64,000 nucleotides of DNA from an uncultured Mycoplasma sp. Lineage in GTDB: Bacteria; Bacillota_I; Bacilli_A; Mycoplasmatales; Metamycoplasmataceae. The notes beneath the pieces are model-generated. The model saw nothing but the letters and a program-made list of their open reading frames with translations. It was not told where the DNA came from and searched no databases. Shown here one piece after another: positions 14,269 to 28,274 of this stretch. A program made the translations under genes and the position numbers. The stretch's first letter is position 1; each line of letters opens with the position of its first letter. The stretch is taken from NCBI GenBank assembly GCA_947040465.1, contig CAMRBO010000001.1:1-64000 (forward strand), given 5' to 3'.

Positions 14269-14991
14269 TTGAATAAAAATTTGGATTTGTTCATTTCTAT
14301 TGGGAACACCAGAACAAGCTTTGCTGTATTTGAGAAATCAATTGATAATATCAAGATTATTAAAAAAAACACCAAACTTTTTTTTAACACAATGGATTTT
14401 GAAAAAATATTTGATTTTCTGAATGTGAATGTGCAGAAAATATTTGTTTGCTCTGTTGTAGAATATGCCAATAAAAAATTACTTTTGTTTTTTAAAGATA
14501 AAGAAGTTATTTTTCTAACATCTTCTAACCAAAATTTAATAAAACTAAATTTATTGGATAACCCTAACGAGGTTGGCAATGATATTCTTGCTTCTGCAAT
14601 ATATGCAAATATTTTAAGTAAAAATATCATAATAGCTTCTTTAGGTACAGCCACAGTCATTTCTAATGTGGTGAATGGATCATTAATTGGTTGTATTATT
14701 TTTCCTGGTTTGGGAATATCTTATAAATCTTTGATTACTAATACAATGATTAAAAAAATTGAATTGAATTGAACAAACAAAGATATTGGTACAAACACAA
14801 AAGACGCTTTAAGTATAGGTATTATTAAAGGACATCAAATAATAATTAAAGAGCTTTCTAAACCATTTCATACGATTGATACACTATATATATACTTTGG
14901 TGGGAATGCTCCTTATATAAAATTAAAGGGATGAAAGAAAATTGAAGACATAGATATTCTTGGATTATATTTATTCTCTTTGAGTAGGTAA
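14269..14991 (+). CDS. coaX: Divergent type III pantothenate kinase (CoaX-like)
   Basis: 240 aa, with a TTG start 3 nt after the permease stop. It belongs to the ASKHA fold as in CoaX, which phosphorylates pantothenate in CoA synthesis. Recognisable parts are the P-loop-like SIGNTRTSF at the N-terminus, GNDILASAIYAN, SLGTATVISNV and FPGLGIS. Compared with the family, the N-terminal Asp of D-x-GNT is Ser here, and the Asp normally before xGTA is also Ser (ASLGTAT); the Asp of the G-x-D motif is kept. The protein may be inactive, altered in metal use, or functionally changed. Its end overlaps the convergent helicase gene by 21 bp. Confidence 0.65.
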
Positions 14992-17900
14992 TTCTTTTTT
15001 GGAAAACTGCTCTTTATTCACTAAAGAGTTTATCTCATGAATAATTTTTCCTTTGTTAATGATTCAATTCAATTCATTAATTTTTATTACTGGATATTTT
15101 TTAATCAATAAAAAGTTTTTTAAATCTCTATCTACAACATAATCTTCATACGAATTAAAATAAGAAAAATTATCCACTAAAAAACCTTGAATAAATTTTT
15201 TGGACAATTTATCAATAATTACTAAATCTATTTTCATTGTTCCTATTGAAAAATTTTTTATCACTTCTACTCCATGCAAATTATCTAATCCATCTTTAAC
15301 ATCACTATAAAAAGAATCTAGTAAAATATTTTTTGATAATTCAGTTGATGTCTGTTCATTTGTTTTTGTAATTCTTTTAATATAATTTTTCTTTTTATCA
15401 TCAGAAAAATCAAGAAATTCTAATCATAATTTAAATGTGGCTATATCTTCGCTTCCACTAGGATTATTAATATCATCCGCTTTGATAGATTTTATAATAA
15501 TCATTTTATCTTTCGCTCTTGAAATAGCAACATTAAGCGCATTTTTACCACCTGATTTTGCAACATATGAGGAATGCAACTTAGTATGTTTGTCATAAAC
15601 AATCGTCATAATAACAAGGTCAGCTTCATCTCCTTGAATATTTTCAATATTTCTGATTAATAATTGATTTAACTTCATAGCACTCTCAATTTTAGGATAT
15701 TCTGTAAAAATAAGTTTTTCAATTTGAGTCTGTTGAGATCCATTAAAACACAATAAAATTATTTTTTTATAATTATCAATATTAGCAAGAACTTCTTGTA
15801 TTGCAACTTCAATTTCTACTTGATTTATTGAATCTTGTCAAACTCCATCAACATTTATGACATCTATTGGTGTTATCTTGGTATCTGAATTAACATCCAC
15901 AACATCTAGTTCTCCTTTATAAAAAGTTTCCGAATTAAATGTCATAAGTGAGGCATGATTAGAACGATAATTTTTATCCAACAAAATACTATATACACCC
16001 TTAGCTGTTGCAAAATCAAGCAAAGATTCAATGTCTCCAAAATTACTTTTTCCTTCTACTTTTGCCGCGAATCATCTGGTTGGTTGCATTTGTTGATCAT
16101 CTCCAGCTAAAATCTTTATTTTAGCTAAATAAAGAACGGGGATGCCTTTTTCTAAAAATATTTGAGATGATTCATCAAGAATAGCATAATCGAATTCATT
16201 ACGAGTTCATGACCTTAATTCTGTTTCTGGTGTTGAAATAATAATAGGAAATAAGATTTTAACAATATCAGCATGTTTTTTAATGAACTGATTAGGTTCT
16301 AAACTTGTTGTTCTAGCATCTAAGGCGAACGCATTATATTTTAATTTCATAACTTTATCAAATTTTTTAATTTTTTTGAAAATCATTTTTCCTATAACAT
16401 CTTTTAATTCACTTGAATCATTGACTTTATCTTCATATTTATTTAAATCAAATTGGTGTAGTTTGTTAATATCTTTCAAAATTTCTAAATCAATAATTTC
16501 TTTGTTTTGGACAAAATTATCTAAGTCTAATTTTTTATCTAAAAGATTTGCTTTAATTATTTTGGTGGCTTCTTTTACTTCTGGTGTAGAACGCATTAAT
16601 AAATTTCATTTTAAGTTATTTTTATTCATTAGAAATTTAGCAATATTTTTGTTTTCTTGTAATTTCAAAAAATCATACTTTAAATTTGCTGGCAGTTTTT
16701 TGATATCTTCAAATACCTTTATGTCAAATTTATTTTCTGACAAATATCAAGAAAATAATCTCATATTTTCTTCTCCTATAGGCGAAGACTTAATCTTATG
16801 AACTAACTTCATAAATTCTTTTTCATAATCTGAAATTATTTTAATTGGGTTTTGAATAATATCATTGTTAAAATTTTCTAAGTAATCTATATATGATTTA
16901 ATGGGTGTATAAAAAGATTTTTTATTCATATCTTTGTCATTAAGAATAAATAAACAAAATATTCCTAATTCTTCCATTCTGTTTTTCAAAACTTCAAGAG
17001 CCGCTTTTTTTTGAGATGCCACAATCGCTGTTTTGTCATACACCAAAATGTTTGTAATTATATTAGAAATAGTTTGTGATTTACCAGTACCTGGTGGACC
17101 TCAAATGATGGTGTTCTGATTCAAAGCTGAAACAACAGCTTTATCTTGAGAAAGATTAGAATGTTGAGTTTTATAGAAACCAAAATTTTTCTTAAACATC
17201 GCTGATTTAATTGTATTTTTATAAATATTTTTATCAAACTCAATATCCAATATTTCATCAATAATTCCACTCTCAATAATTTCTACCATTATTTTTCTTA
17301 AATAACCGCCTGTAGGTTCATAAAAACCGAGAGTTACTCCTGGTCAAAATTCAATTTGAGAATTAGTAATTTCATCTGTTTTTAAGTTTGGAGCAAATCC
17401 CGAAAGTACTGACGGTATTTTAAAATTTTGTGATCAAGATTTTTGAATAGTGTCATAAAGTTCTTTAATAGACATTTTGGAAAAATCAAAATCTGTATCA
17501 AACAAGAATCCATTAGATTCTAAAAAATAAATTAATTTTTCATTAATTTTTATATCTCCAATCGAGACCAAAGAAACATTTGAATTCTTTATTTTGATAT
17601 TTACTTCTTTTAAAAACATTGGTGCTTGAATAGATTTTCCATCTATTAAAACTGTTATATAAATAAATCCTAAATGAAGAGGCCAAAGATTGTTTTGTTC
17701 ATTTATTGTTTGCGCTTTATTTAAAAGAATTTTTCAATTAAAAGAAGATTTTTGTTTTTTTAATTCTGCACTTTTTATTACTTCTTTTTTAACTGAATCT
17801 ATTTTTGCATCAATATTTTTTGTTGACAATATTTTTTGAATTGATTCTGGAATTTCCTCATTGAAAGATTTATATGTGTTTTTTATTTCTAATAAATCTG

Positions 17901-18177
17901 ATGACTCATTTATTTTTTTGGTAAAAGAAGATATATCTGTTTCAGTTAAAGAAAGTAAAAAAAATTCATTTATGATTATTTTATCAAAAAAAACATTGCC
18001 AAATTTCTTAGCTACATCAAAAGAATTTTTGTTATTAATATTAGAAAATAAACAAGAATCATTTATAGAAATATTCAATAAATTATTTAATATTTTTTTA
18101 TAATCCTTTGTACTATGTTTTGGGGACTGTATCTTCTGATTATCATTTTTGTTTATACTCATTAAAATATTATACAT
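14971..18177 (-). CDS. Superfamily 1 helicase with C-terminal Vsr-like nuclease-type domain
   Basis: 1068-aa AAA-type SF1 helicase of the UPF1/Dna2-like group. A long N-terminal region (about 1-350) precedes Walker A GPPGTGKS (near 17095). Later come Walker B LDESSQ, the NYRSNHASL motif and the GDEADLVIMTIVY and NVAISRAK motifs of helicase domain 2. The last 110 residues resemble the PD-(D/E)xK Vsr/MTES_1575-like domain that caps such helicases (DLVIIDKLS, then DRDLKNFLL), but the expected acidic residue pattern is partly lost. Likely role in nucleic-acid maintenance or defence. Start ATG 18177; 21-bp convergent overlap with coaX. Confidence 0.75.
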
Positions 18178-18207
18178 AATAAAATCAATAAGTTATAATA
18201 TAAGGAC

Positions 18208-18795
18208 GTGAAAAATAACCTAATTTTAAAAGATATTTCCATAGCTGGAATCCTTATGGGTTTAATTAATATTTTGAATTTAATATTCTCTCTTTTCCCA
18301 ATTATAATGGGATATTCAATAAACTTTTATATTGTTTTTTTTGCGCTTGGTTTAATTATCATTAAGACCAATGTGATTAAAGCAACTTTTTTTATTTTAA
18401 CTCCTTTTGTTTTGCTTTTATATCCTAATGTTTATTGAATAAACATAGTACAAGTAATGATAGAATATTTTTTTTCTATTTGATGTTTTTTCCCTTTTGT
18501 TTTTGGTAATTACATAATAAATAAATTGAATAAATATAAGAACAAAAAAAATCTTAAATTATTGGTGTTTTCAATCATTTTTATTTTTTGTTGAATCATA
18601 AAATTAGTGCTTCATACTATTGCTGGATATTTTTGATGAACTAATCAAAATTGATTTGGTTCATTTTTAATCAATTTACCAATTATTGCTTCAAATATAT
18701 TATTAACTATTCCTGTTTTTATCTTGATTTTTAATAGAACAATTGAATTATCAAAAACATACTATTTAAACATTTGAAATGATGTAAAAGTGTAA
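18208..18795 (+). CDS. Probable ECF transporter S component (ThiT-like)
   Basis: 195-aa very hydrophobic protein with about six membrane segments, which is the size of ECF-transporter substrate-binding subunits. The segment IAGYFWWTNQNWFGSFLIN followed by a C-terminal helix recalls thiamine-type ThiT/YuaJ subunits, but the resemblance is loose. GTG start with Shine-Dalgarno AAGGA just upstream and TATAAT about 10 nt before that. It lies 30 nt upstream of lysS. The ECF ATPases and EcfT are not in this window. It could be another vitamin-uptake S component. Confidence 0.5.
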
Positions 18796-18825
18796 TATAA
18801 TTGAATTAATAAAGTAGGAGTTAAT

Positions 18826-21122
<2,297 letters not shown>

Positions 21123-21128
<6 letters not shown>

Positions 21129-21956
21129 AACTTTTTCTTTAATAAAATTATAAATACCGTCTTCATCATTACTTTTAGTAATATATGTAGCAACTTTTTT
21201 AAGATCATTAACAGCATTTCCCATAGCAACGGAGTACTTTACTGTTTGGAACATTGGTATATCATTATTTGCATCACCAAACGCAAGTGTTTTATCAAGA
21301 TCTAAAGATAATAAGTTAGCAATATATTTTATACCCACTCCTTTAGAAGAGTGAGAAGGTATAATATCTAAAATATCTTCTTGCGATTGCACCAATTTAC
21401 AAGATGTGATTTCCTTTTCAAATAATAAATATAACTTATCAATCAAATCTTTTTCTAAGCTAAAAGTAGGAATTAAAAATTTTACAATATTGTGGTTTTC
21501 TAAATTATATGAATCATCAATTTTTGTAAGGTTTCATTTATATTCATTATCCAATATAGAGATTCTGTCCTTTAAATATTTAATTCATGTATTACTTTCA
21601 GAACAATTATAATACATTTCTTTATCTGTATAAATAAGATATGGTAAGTTGTTTTTCTTTAAAAAAAACTCTATTTTTTGCGCTGATGGATAATCTATTT
21701 TCTCAATGTTTATTATTTTATTTTCGTTTGTGTTGATAATCATTCCACCATTAACACAGATAACTAATTCATGAATATTCAATAATTTTAATTCTTGTTT
21801 AATCATATATGGAGGTCTACCGGTAGCTACAAATATATTTATATTTTTGTTTTGCAAATCTTTTATAATTGTTGTTGTTGTTGAAGATATTAATTTATCA
21901 CTTCTCAAAGCTGTTCCATCAAGGTCTATAAAAATGTTTTCTATATTTAATTTCAT
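21123..21956 (-). CDS. Cof-type HAD phosphatase
   Basis: 277-aa sugar-phosphate/nucleotide-type phosphatase of HAD subfamily IIB. Motif I is FIDLDGTALRSD, motif II FVATGRPPY, motif III with SSKGVGIKYI, and motif IV FGDANNDIPMF. All catalytic residues are intact, in contrast to the degenerate neighbour. Substrate unknown. The ATG at 21956 has TATAAT 6 nt upstream (21963-21968, minus strand) and no Shine-Dalgarno, so it may start leaderless just downstream of hinT. Confidence 0.88.
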
Positions 21957-21976
21957 ATTTCTATTATACTTTAAAA

Positions 21977-22300
21977 TTATTTTTGTGGAGAAGGTATTAC
22001 ATGAATATGTGTATGAAAAACAACTTGTTTAGAAGACGCCTCATTATTCACAATTATTCTAAAACCATCAACATTTTGTTTTTTAATTTCTTTTAAAGCT
22101 AACTTTCTAGCCATATAAAAACAATATTTCAATTCTTTGTTTTTCATTGTTATTAAATTTCGGGAAAATGTTTTAGGAACAACTAAAAAATGTCCTTTTT
22201 GTGATGGATTAATATCATAAAATGCAATTATCTTTTTATTTTCAAATAAAATGTCTGCGTCTATTTCTTTATTGATTATTTGTAAGAATAATTTTTCCAT
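21977..22300 (-). CDS. hinT: HIT-family nucleotide hydrolase HinT
   Basis: 107-aa HIT protein (purine nucleoside phosphoramidase type). The histidine triad HTHIHVIP is near the C-terminus. The start overlaps the stop of the upstream lipoprotein gene (TAATG), so translation is coupled. In Mycoplasma hominis, HinT binds the membrane complex formed by lipoprotein P60 and membrane protein P80, encoded in the same operon. The same gene order P80-P60-hinT is seen here. Confidence 0.93.
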   Translation of the reverse strand: MEKLFLQIINKEIDADILFENKKIIAFYDINPSQKGHFLVVPKTFSRNLITMKNKELKYCFYMARKLALKEIKKQNVDGFRIIVNNEASSKQVVFHTHIHVIPSPQK

Positions 22301-24174
22301 TATGATGTTTTTGGTGGTATCGATGGTGTTGGGTCTACATAATCTGGTTTATTAGTTACAACCAAAATTCCTAATTCTGCTAAAATGTCATCAACCTGTG
22401 GAATAGGTTTTCCTTCTAAGGTAGCTCTTTCTAAAGATATATCATTCAATACTAAAATAGATTTTATTTCATTCAATAATTCTGCATCATTCATATAAAG
22501 AGAAAACGCAAGATTTTCAAGTTTTTGTTGGTTTGCTGGTAATTTAGCTCAAGGGGTTTCATCCATTGTAAATTTTCCAATAGCTTTTGATTCCCCATTG
22601 ATTTCAATTGTTTCTTTTATTTCATTTTGATCATCATCTCAAACAAAACGAGGCAATAATCTTATGTAGTAAGTTACATTAACTTTATTTTCCACAATGG
22701 GGTTAATGCCTGGTTTTTGCCTTTTGCCAAATGAAGAATCAAAAGTTCAAGTATAATTTTCAGATAATTCTGATTCAATATTTGCTTCTGCAGGATTACT
22801 CTTTTGATCTCAAGAAACAGTTACATCGTATGGATAACCTTTATATTCCATTTGAACATTAATGGTTTGTCGAGAACTTGTTCCTAATATTGGCACAATT
22901 TTATCCACCGTATATAACGGGTCTATTTCAGCCTCTCCTTTTCCTCCAATTAACAAGTCCGCTTTAGTTATTTGTGTTGAATTCTTACGAGTTGTTTTCG
23001 TATCAATTTTAAGACTAACGGATTGCAAAGGAGGTTTCTCTTGGGACAAAGTTTCTTTCAATGCTAAATCATCATAAGAATTTAACTTTTTGGTCTCTGA
23101 ATTTCATAATCCCGAATATGTTGATCCAAAACCGATCATTGCGTCAATGCTTGTGGCTAAATCTCCATCTCCTGATGGAGATGATAATTCAATTGCAGAA
23201 TTATAACCGTAAAAGTCGATAGCAAACTTATCAAATTCTTTATCACCACTGTTGACAATTAAATCTTTTGAAAATATCGTTTTAGGAGAAGATGGTGTTC
23301 CTACTTGTTCACCTTGTCACAATTTGTTATATTGGCTTGGTTTAGATATTGTTGTGTTCGTGTTATCAATAATATTATCTGGATTTTCAGAAGTATAATT
23401 TCATTTTATTTTAGGGGTTTTTGTTACTAAGTATTTTTCAAGAAAATATGTTGGACTTTTAACGTCAAAACTATTTGCAGTCCAATGTTCAAGAGTATTA
23501 ATATCACCTTTCATCACTTCATTATAATTTGTTCCTCTTTTAATTATATTTTCTGTCGTTGAAGTAAAATAAAATTGTGCAATCATCATATTTAATAATT
23601 CTGTTTGGATTCCTGTTTGAACTTCTTTATAAAGACTTAAAAAATCATCGTGGAAAGTTGTAGCGTTGTCTTCATTAGAAGAATATCCATATGGTGGATC
23701 AAATGATTCTAACCCTTCAAATTTTTGTTTTCAAATTACACTTTGATTTATGAAATATTCTAAATCTGCAGATGATTTTCAAGATGTATAAAATTTGTAT
23801 GCATTAAACAATTTATTTAAAATATCTTCTGCTAATAATGCTTCAGTAGCAAATCCACCCATTAGAGTAATGTCTTTCAATTCTGATTCATCAAATTTCT
23901 TTAAATAACCCATAATCTTATCTTTTTGTTTATATTCAAAAACACTTGTGTCTGTATTAACATTTGTATCAAGAGATACCAAATAAAGATGAGCGAAAGC
24001 CTCTCTAGATCAAATATTTGAATATGTCTCTTTAGCTTCAGGAGATGTTAATGCTTCTATTTGAGCAGCTAAGTCAACATCAGGTTCTACTATTGAACAT
24101 GATGTTACAGTTGTTACCAAAAGAGGAATCGATACAATTGAAGGTATTAATAATATTTTTTTAATATTTAACAT
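22300..24174 (-). CDS. P60-like lipoprotein of the HinT-interacting membrane complex
   Basis: 624-aa surface lipoprotein. The N-terminal signal MLNIKKILLIPSIVSIPLL leads to the lipobox TVTSC, with the lipid-bearing Cys near residue 26. The rest is hydrophilic and exported. No enzymatic motif is visible. It lies 2 nt after the P80-like gene and overlaps hinT by 1 nt. The assignment as P60 rests on this gene order and on lipoprotein character rather than on conserved motifs I can recall in detail. Several Trp codons are TGA. Confidence 0.7.
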
Positions 24175-24176
24175 TT

Positions 24177-26495
24177 TTATGCCTCCTCTACTACTTTAAT
24201 TTTAATTGTTATAATTTTTTTTAATTTATCATAAAATTCTGATTCAATTAATTGTTGTCCTTTCAAAGAACCGTTTTTATAACTCAAACCATTCTTGAAT
24301 TCCATCAAAACCATTTCTGTGGTTGTATCTATTATTTCTTCAAAGTCATAACTATTCATAGGTTTGATTATTTCTTCTAAATATAAAGGTAATCCAGATA
24401 ATGCACTTGTTATATCAGGAGTTATAACATTTTCTACATTATTGGTCAAGTATTTTTTTACATCTTTAACACGTTGTTCATCGGTAATTTCTGGTTTATT
24501 TGGTATGGGATCTAAATCAAAAACAGTACGATCTCCTATTTCCATTAAATTAATTATATCAGGAGTTGCTATTTTATTGTATTCAGTAGCTATATCATAT
24601 AATACAACTTTACCTGGATTATTTATAACATCAATTGTATTTTGAATATCGCTCATTAACATTTTTTGAGCAGGGTTGTTAATATCGATGTTGTCATAAA
24701 GTTTTTGAATATTGTAAATTATAAGCCCTTTTGCATCTACATACAAAAAAGTACCTGGTTCTAATTGATAAGTGGTTCATTTTTTTCCATCTATTGGTTT
24801 TTCATCCGTTCCAGTAGTTGTCCCAAAAGATGAACTCAATAGAGGATTAAAAAAAATGGTAAAATCTTTCGAAGGGATTTTTTCTATAAGTTTGATAGTG
24901 TCCTTATTAAATTTTGCTATTCCAGATTCGAATGATTCTGGTATTATAGAAACTTTACCCTCTAAAACCACAAAATGTAATTTTAAATGCTCAATTAATT
25001 TTGATATAGCCACTTGTCCTGCATCTGGAGGGGATGTTAAAATCTTTTTCAAAAAAAGATTTATTGGATTGCTCACGTCCATTTTAAATAGTGCATCATT
25101 TTCAATGGTGGGAGCAATATCTGCAGATATTGCTGCAATATTAAAAGATCTCTTTTCATTTGCTGCACCTTCTTCACCAGACGTGATTAATGTTGATAAT
25201 GACGTAACTTTTGATGAGCCCAAACTCGATCCAGTTGTTGCGGGTTCCCTGGTGGTTTGATCACCTTCAGGAGAAGTAGACTCGGAGGACATAATATTCA
25301 AAATTGCTTTGTCTGTATTTTGTTCTGTTAGCGAAGAATTTGAATTAGCTCCCTTGAAATTAGAAATAGATGTAAAGGGAGTAATTATATCACCGCCCTC
25401 TATTCTATTGGCTGTAAATAACTTTATTAATAGTTCTGGAGTTACCACTAAATCTAAGTCTGAGTTTTCAGAATTTTGAACAAAAGGAATTGAAACACTA
25501 CTAATATTAGCAGACTTATAATAATCATTATATAACTTAGGTAAATGTGTGGCTGCATTTCTCTCTGTTGGAACATATGATTTTGATTGATAAACTGAAA
25601 TATTAACTTCTGATGGAGGTGTTGTAGGGTTAACATTTGTGGGTTTAGCATAATTTTGTGTTTCAATAAAAAAATCACTCAATAATCGAGTTCCTGCAAG
25701 TATTGTGCCTGTAGTTTCATCATCCAATTTATACGAAATGTTTGATTCAGCCCTTAAAGTCAAATCAGCCATTGTCCAAGAAGTAGTATTTATTTCTGTT
25801 GTATTATATCTTGCAAATGCTGCAGCTCTAGTGGCTTCAGTTACTAAAAAATTAACAGCCTCTTTTTCAGTACTAGAATTACCATATGTTTCTGTTTTTA
25901 ATTCTGCTTTTCACTTTGTTTGTCATTCAGTAGGATATGATTCTCTCATAGCTTTTTTAGCTTTATCTAATTCTTTCGTTTTTTTGTTTACTACTTCTTT
26001 ATACGGAACAGAAACATCAACTCCAAAAGTTGTTGATCCAACCCTATCATCAGTATCCTTATATTTGGTGGCGTTAATAAATGCTTCAAACTTTAAAAAA
26101 GCATCTCTTTCTTCATCATAAAGTTCTTTCACTATTGCAGTTTCTATAACTTCAGCATCTTTTTGAGCTTGAACTTCTTTAGTTGGTTTATCAGTCAAAT
26201 CATCCAAAGATGGTCCATTTGGAAAAATTGGTGATGTTGTATCACCATATGCTAATTGAGTTACATATTGAACTCCAGCTATCCCTAAAGGAACACCAAT
26301 ACCTACAGCAAGCAATGTAATTATGGCAGCTCCGAAAAGGAATTTCACCCTTCTATCCTTTGGATTAACATCAACATTACCATAAGAAATATTAGAGGTA
26401 GTGTTAATTCCGGTGATTTTTTTTGAAAATGGTTTTTTGTGTGTAGAAACTTTTTTTTCACGTGGTGATTTTTTTTCTTTTTTATCTTTTTTCAC
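24177..26495 (-). CDS. P80-like membrane protein of the HinT-interacting complex
   Basis: 772 aa, GTG start with Shine-Dalgarno AAAGGA 6 nt upstream. The N-terminus has a strongly basic Lys-rich cytoplasmic tail (about 55 residues) and one membrane segment (about 50-72, FLFGAAIITLLAVGIGVPLG). A long extracytoplasmic part follows with no lipobox, matching the described P80 topology. It is first gene of the P80-P60-hinT operon. The region around 25150-25400 is rich in Ser, Thr and Glu and looks like a flexible linker. Identification rests on order and architecture. Confidence 0.65.
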
Positions 26496-26618
26496 AGAAT
26501 TCCTTTCATCAGTGTTTGAATCACATTTTTATTAAATTTATAAAAATTATATCATTTTTTATATTTCTTCTAAAAAATTATATTAAACAAGATTTTATTA
26601 CTATAATATTATTTACAT

Positions 26619-27338
26619 ATGATAAATGAACTTAATAATAATTATAAAGAGGTTTTTGCAAAGTTTTTGTCAATTTGTGATGATAATAATTTGTGATATT
26701 CTTTGGCGAACAACACTTTATTGAGCGCCAAGACAAATAATAATTATTTTGAAAATATTGATATTATGGAAGTTTTTGTCACAAATGAAACCTTCATTTT
26801 TTTAAAGTCAAATTATAAAAATAACTTGATTGATTTTACATGTTCTGATAACTTCTATTTGTCTACACCATTTTTTTACATTAAAAATAATAATAAATTT
26901 ATAAAAATAATAATAATTGTTCCAACCACTATTAAACAAGTGGATAAATTTTATAAACTGAAGAATAAAATAAAATTTAACTACTCTAATTTACTTACTT
27001 TTAAAAAAGGATATAACCTTTCAACTCAATTTTCTTTTTTTTGACTTAAGATGTTTTCCTGTTTTTTTGTGCCTATGGAACAAAATAATTTTTATGATTC
27101 TTTATATTCTGATAAACACACTGGTTTTTTAGGGATTAACTCATTAAATGAGCAAAGTGCAAAAAATTGATTTCCAAACCTCACATTTAAAGTGGAAAAA
27201 GTATTATTTTTAGATTTGAATGTGAAAATAATTAAAGAATACGATTCTTTTTTAAGCACAAGATATGGTGAAGATTGAAGAAACGGCATAGCAATCAAAC
27301 CATTGCATTTTAATTATGAAATAATATTGTTAAATTAA
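26619..27338 (+). CDS. Degenerate LicD-family protein
   Basis: 239 aa. The N-terminal part (LSICDDNNLWYSLANNTLL) lines up with the LicD signature in which a short helix precedes an Asp-rich catalytic box. Here the DDDID box has become ENIDI. The C-terminus (NWFPNLTFKVEKV, then FLSTRYGEDWRNG) resembles the LicD end. LicD proteins transfer phosphocholine or similar groups to surface glycans; loss of the acidic box suggests altered or lost catalysis. ATG 26619 is preceded 11 nt upstream by TATAAT and lacks a Shine-Dalgarno. The end overlaps the convergent ATPase gene by 4 bp. Confidence 0.55.
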
Positions 27339-28273
27339 TAATATTCTGCATATTTAGAATTAATTGAATCAACTTCTAAGTTTTTAGAATTTTTAGTTAT
27401 TTTGTTTTTTTGAAAACTTTCTTCACTACTCTTAACCATCTCATCTGAAATTATTTTTGATTTAGACAACTTAATAACTCTTGTTGCATATTTGGCAACA
27501 TCAGGATCATGAGAAACCATAATAATGGTTTTTCCTAATTCTTTGTTGATTTTTCTTAAAAGTTCTAAAACGATTTTGCTTGTTTTTTTATCTAAAGCAC
27601 CTGTAGGTTCATCAGCAAAGATAATTTCACTATTTTTAGCTAATGCCCTTAATATTGAAATTCTTTGTTGTTGTCCTCCGGACATTTGAGAAGGATACTT
27701 ATGTATAACATCTATTAAATCAAAGTCTTCAAACATCTTTGTTATATCTTGTTTTTTAGATTTATCTTTTTGTAAATAAACACCAGTCTCAACGTTATCA
27801 TAACCACTTAAATTAGTTAATAAATTGTAACTTTGAAATATAAATGCTAAATTTTCTCTTCTAAATGTTGTTAATTGTGTACTGGATAAATAAGGTAAAT
27901 TTTGATTACAAACTATAAGATCTCCGGATGTTGGTCTATCTAATCCGGACATTAAATTTAGTAAAGTTGTTTTACCCGATCCCGATTTACCAAACAAAAT
28001 TACAAACTCTCCGGTTTTAATCGATAGATTTAAATCGGTTAAAACTTTCGTAGAATTTCCTCCTGTCACATAATACTTATTTAAATTTTTGATATCTATA
28101 ATGTTGGTTTCCTGATTTATCAAAGATTGATTCTTGTCTTTTTTTCTTTTTTTGTTGTTCGCTTTTTTGATTTCTTTTTTTGTTTTAAAGTCCACTTTTA
28201 TAATTTGTGAGTCAGAAATAGATTCGTGGTTTTCCTTATTCTTAAATAAATTATTTAGATGTTTATTGTTCAT
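27335..28273 (-). CDS. ABC transporter ATP-binding protein, MacB/LolD type
   Basis: 312-aa ATPase paired with the giant permease that ends 1 nt upstream. Walker A is GKSGSGKTT, signature MSGGQQQR, Walker B IIFADEPTGALD, and H-loop VSHDPD. These are typical of the MacB/LolD class that works with FtsX-like permeases. A basic N-terminal extension of about 60 residues (Lys/Asn-rich) and a C-terminal tail of about 50 residues are unusual additions. Likely exports or extracts lipoproteins, peptides or lipids, using ATP to drive mechanotransmission. Confidence 0.92.
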   Translation of the reverse strand: MNNKHLNNLFKNKENHESISDSQIIKVDFKTKKEIKKANNKKRKKDKNQSLINQETNIIDIKNLNKYYVTGGNSTKVLTDLNLSIKTGEFVILFGKSGSGKTTLLNLMSGLDRPTSGDLIVCNQNLPYLSSTQLTTFRRENLAFIFQSYNLLTNLSGYDNVETGVYLQKDKSKKQDITKMFEDFDLIDVIHKYPSQMSGGQQQRISILRALAKNSEIIFADEPTGALDKKTSKIVLELLRKINKELGKTIIMVSHDPDVAKYATRVIKLSKSKIISDEMVKSSEESFQKNKITKNSKNLEVDSINSKYAEYY

Positions 28274-28274
28274 T

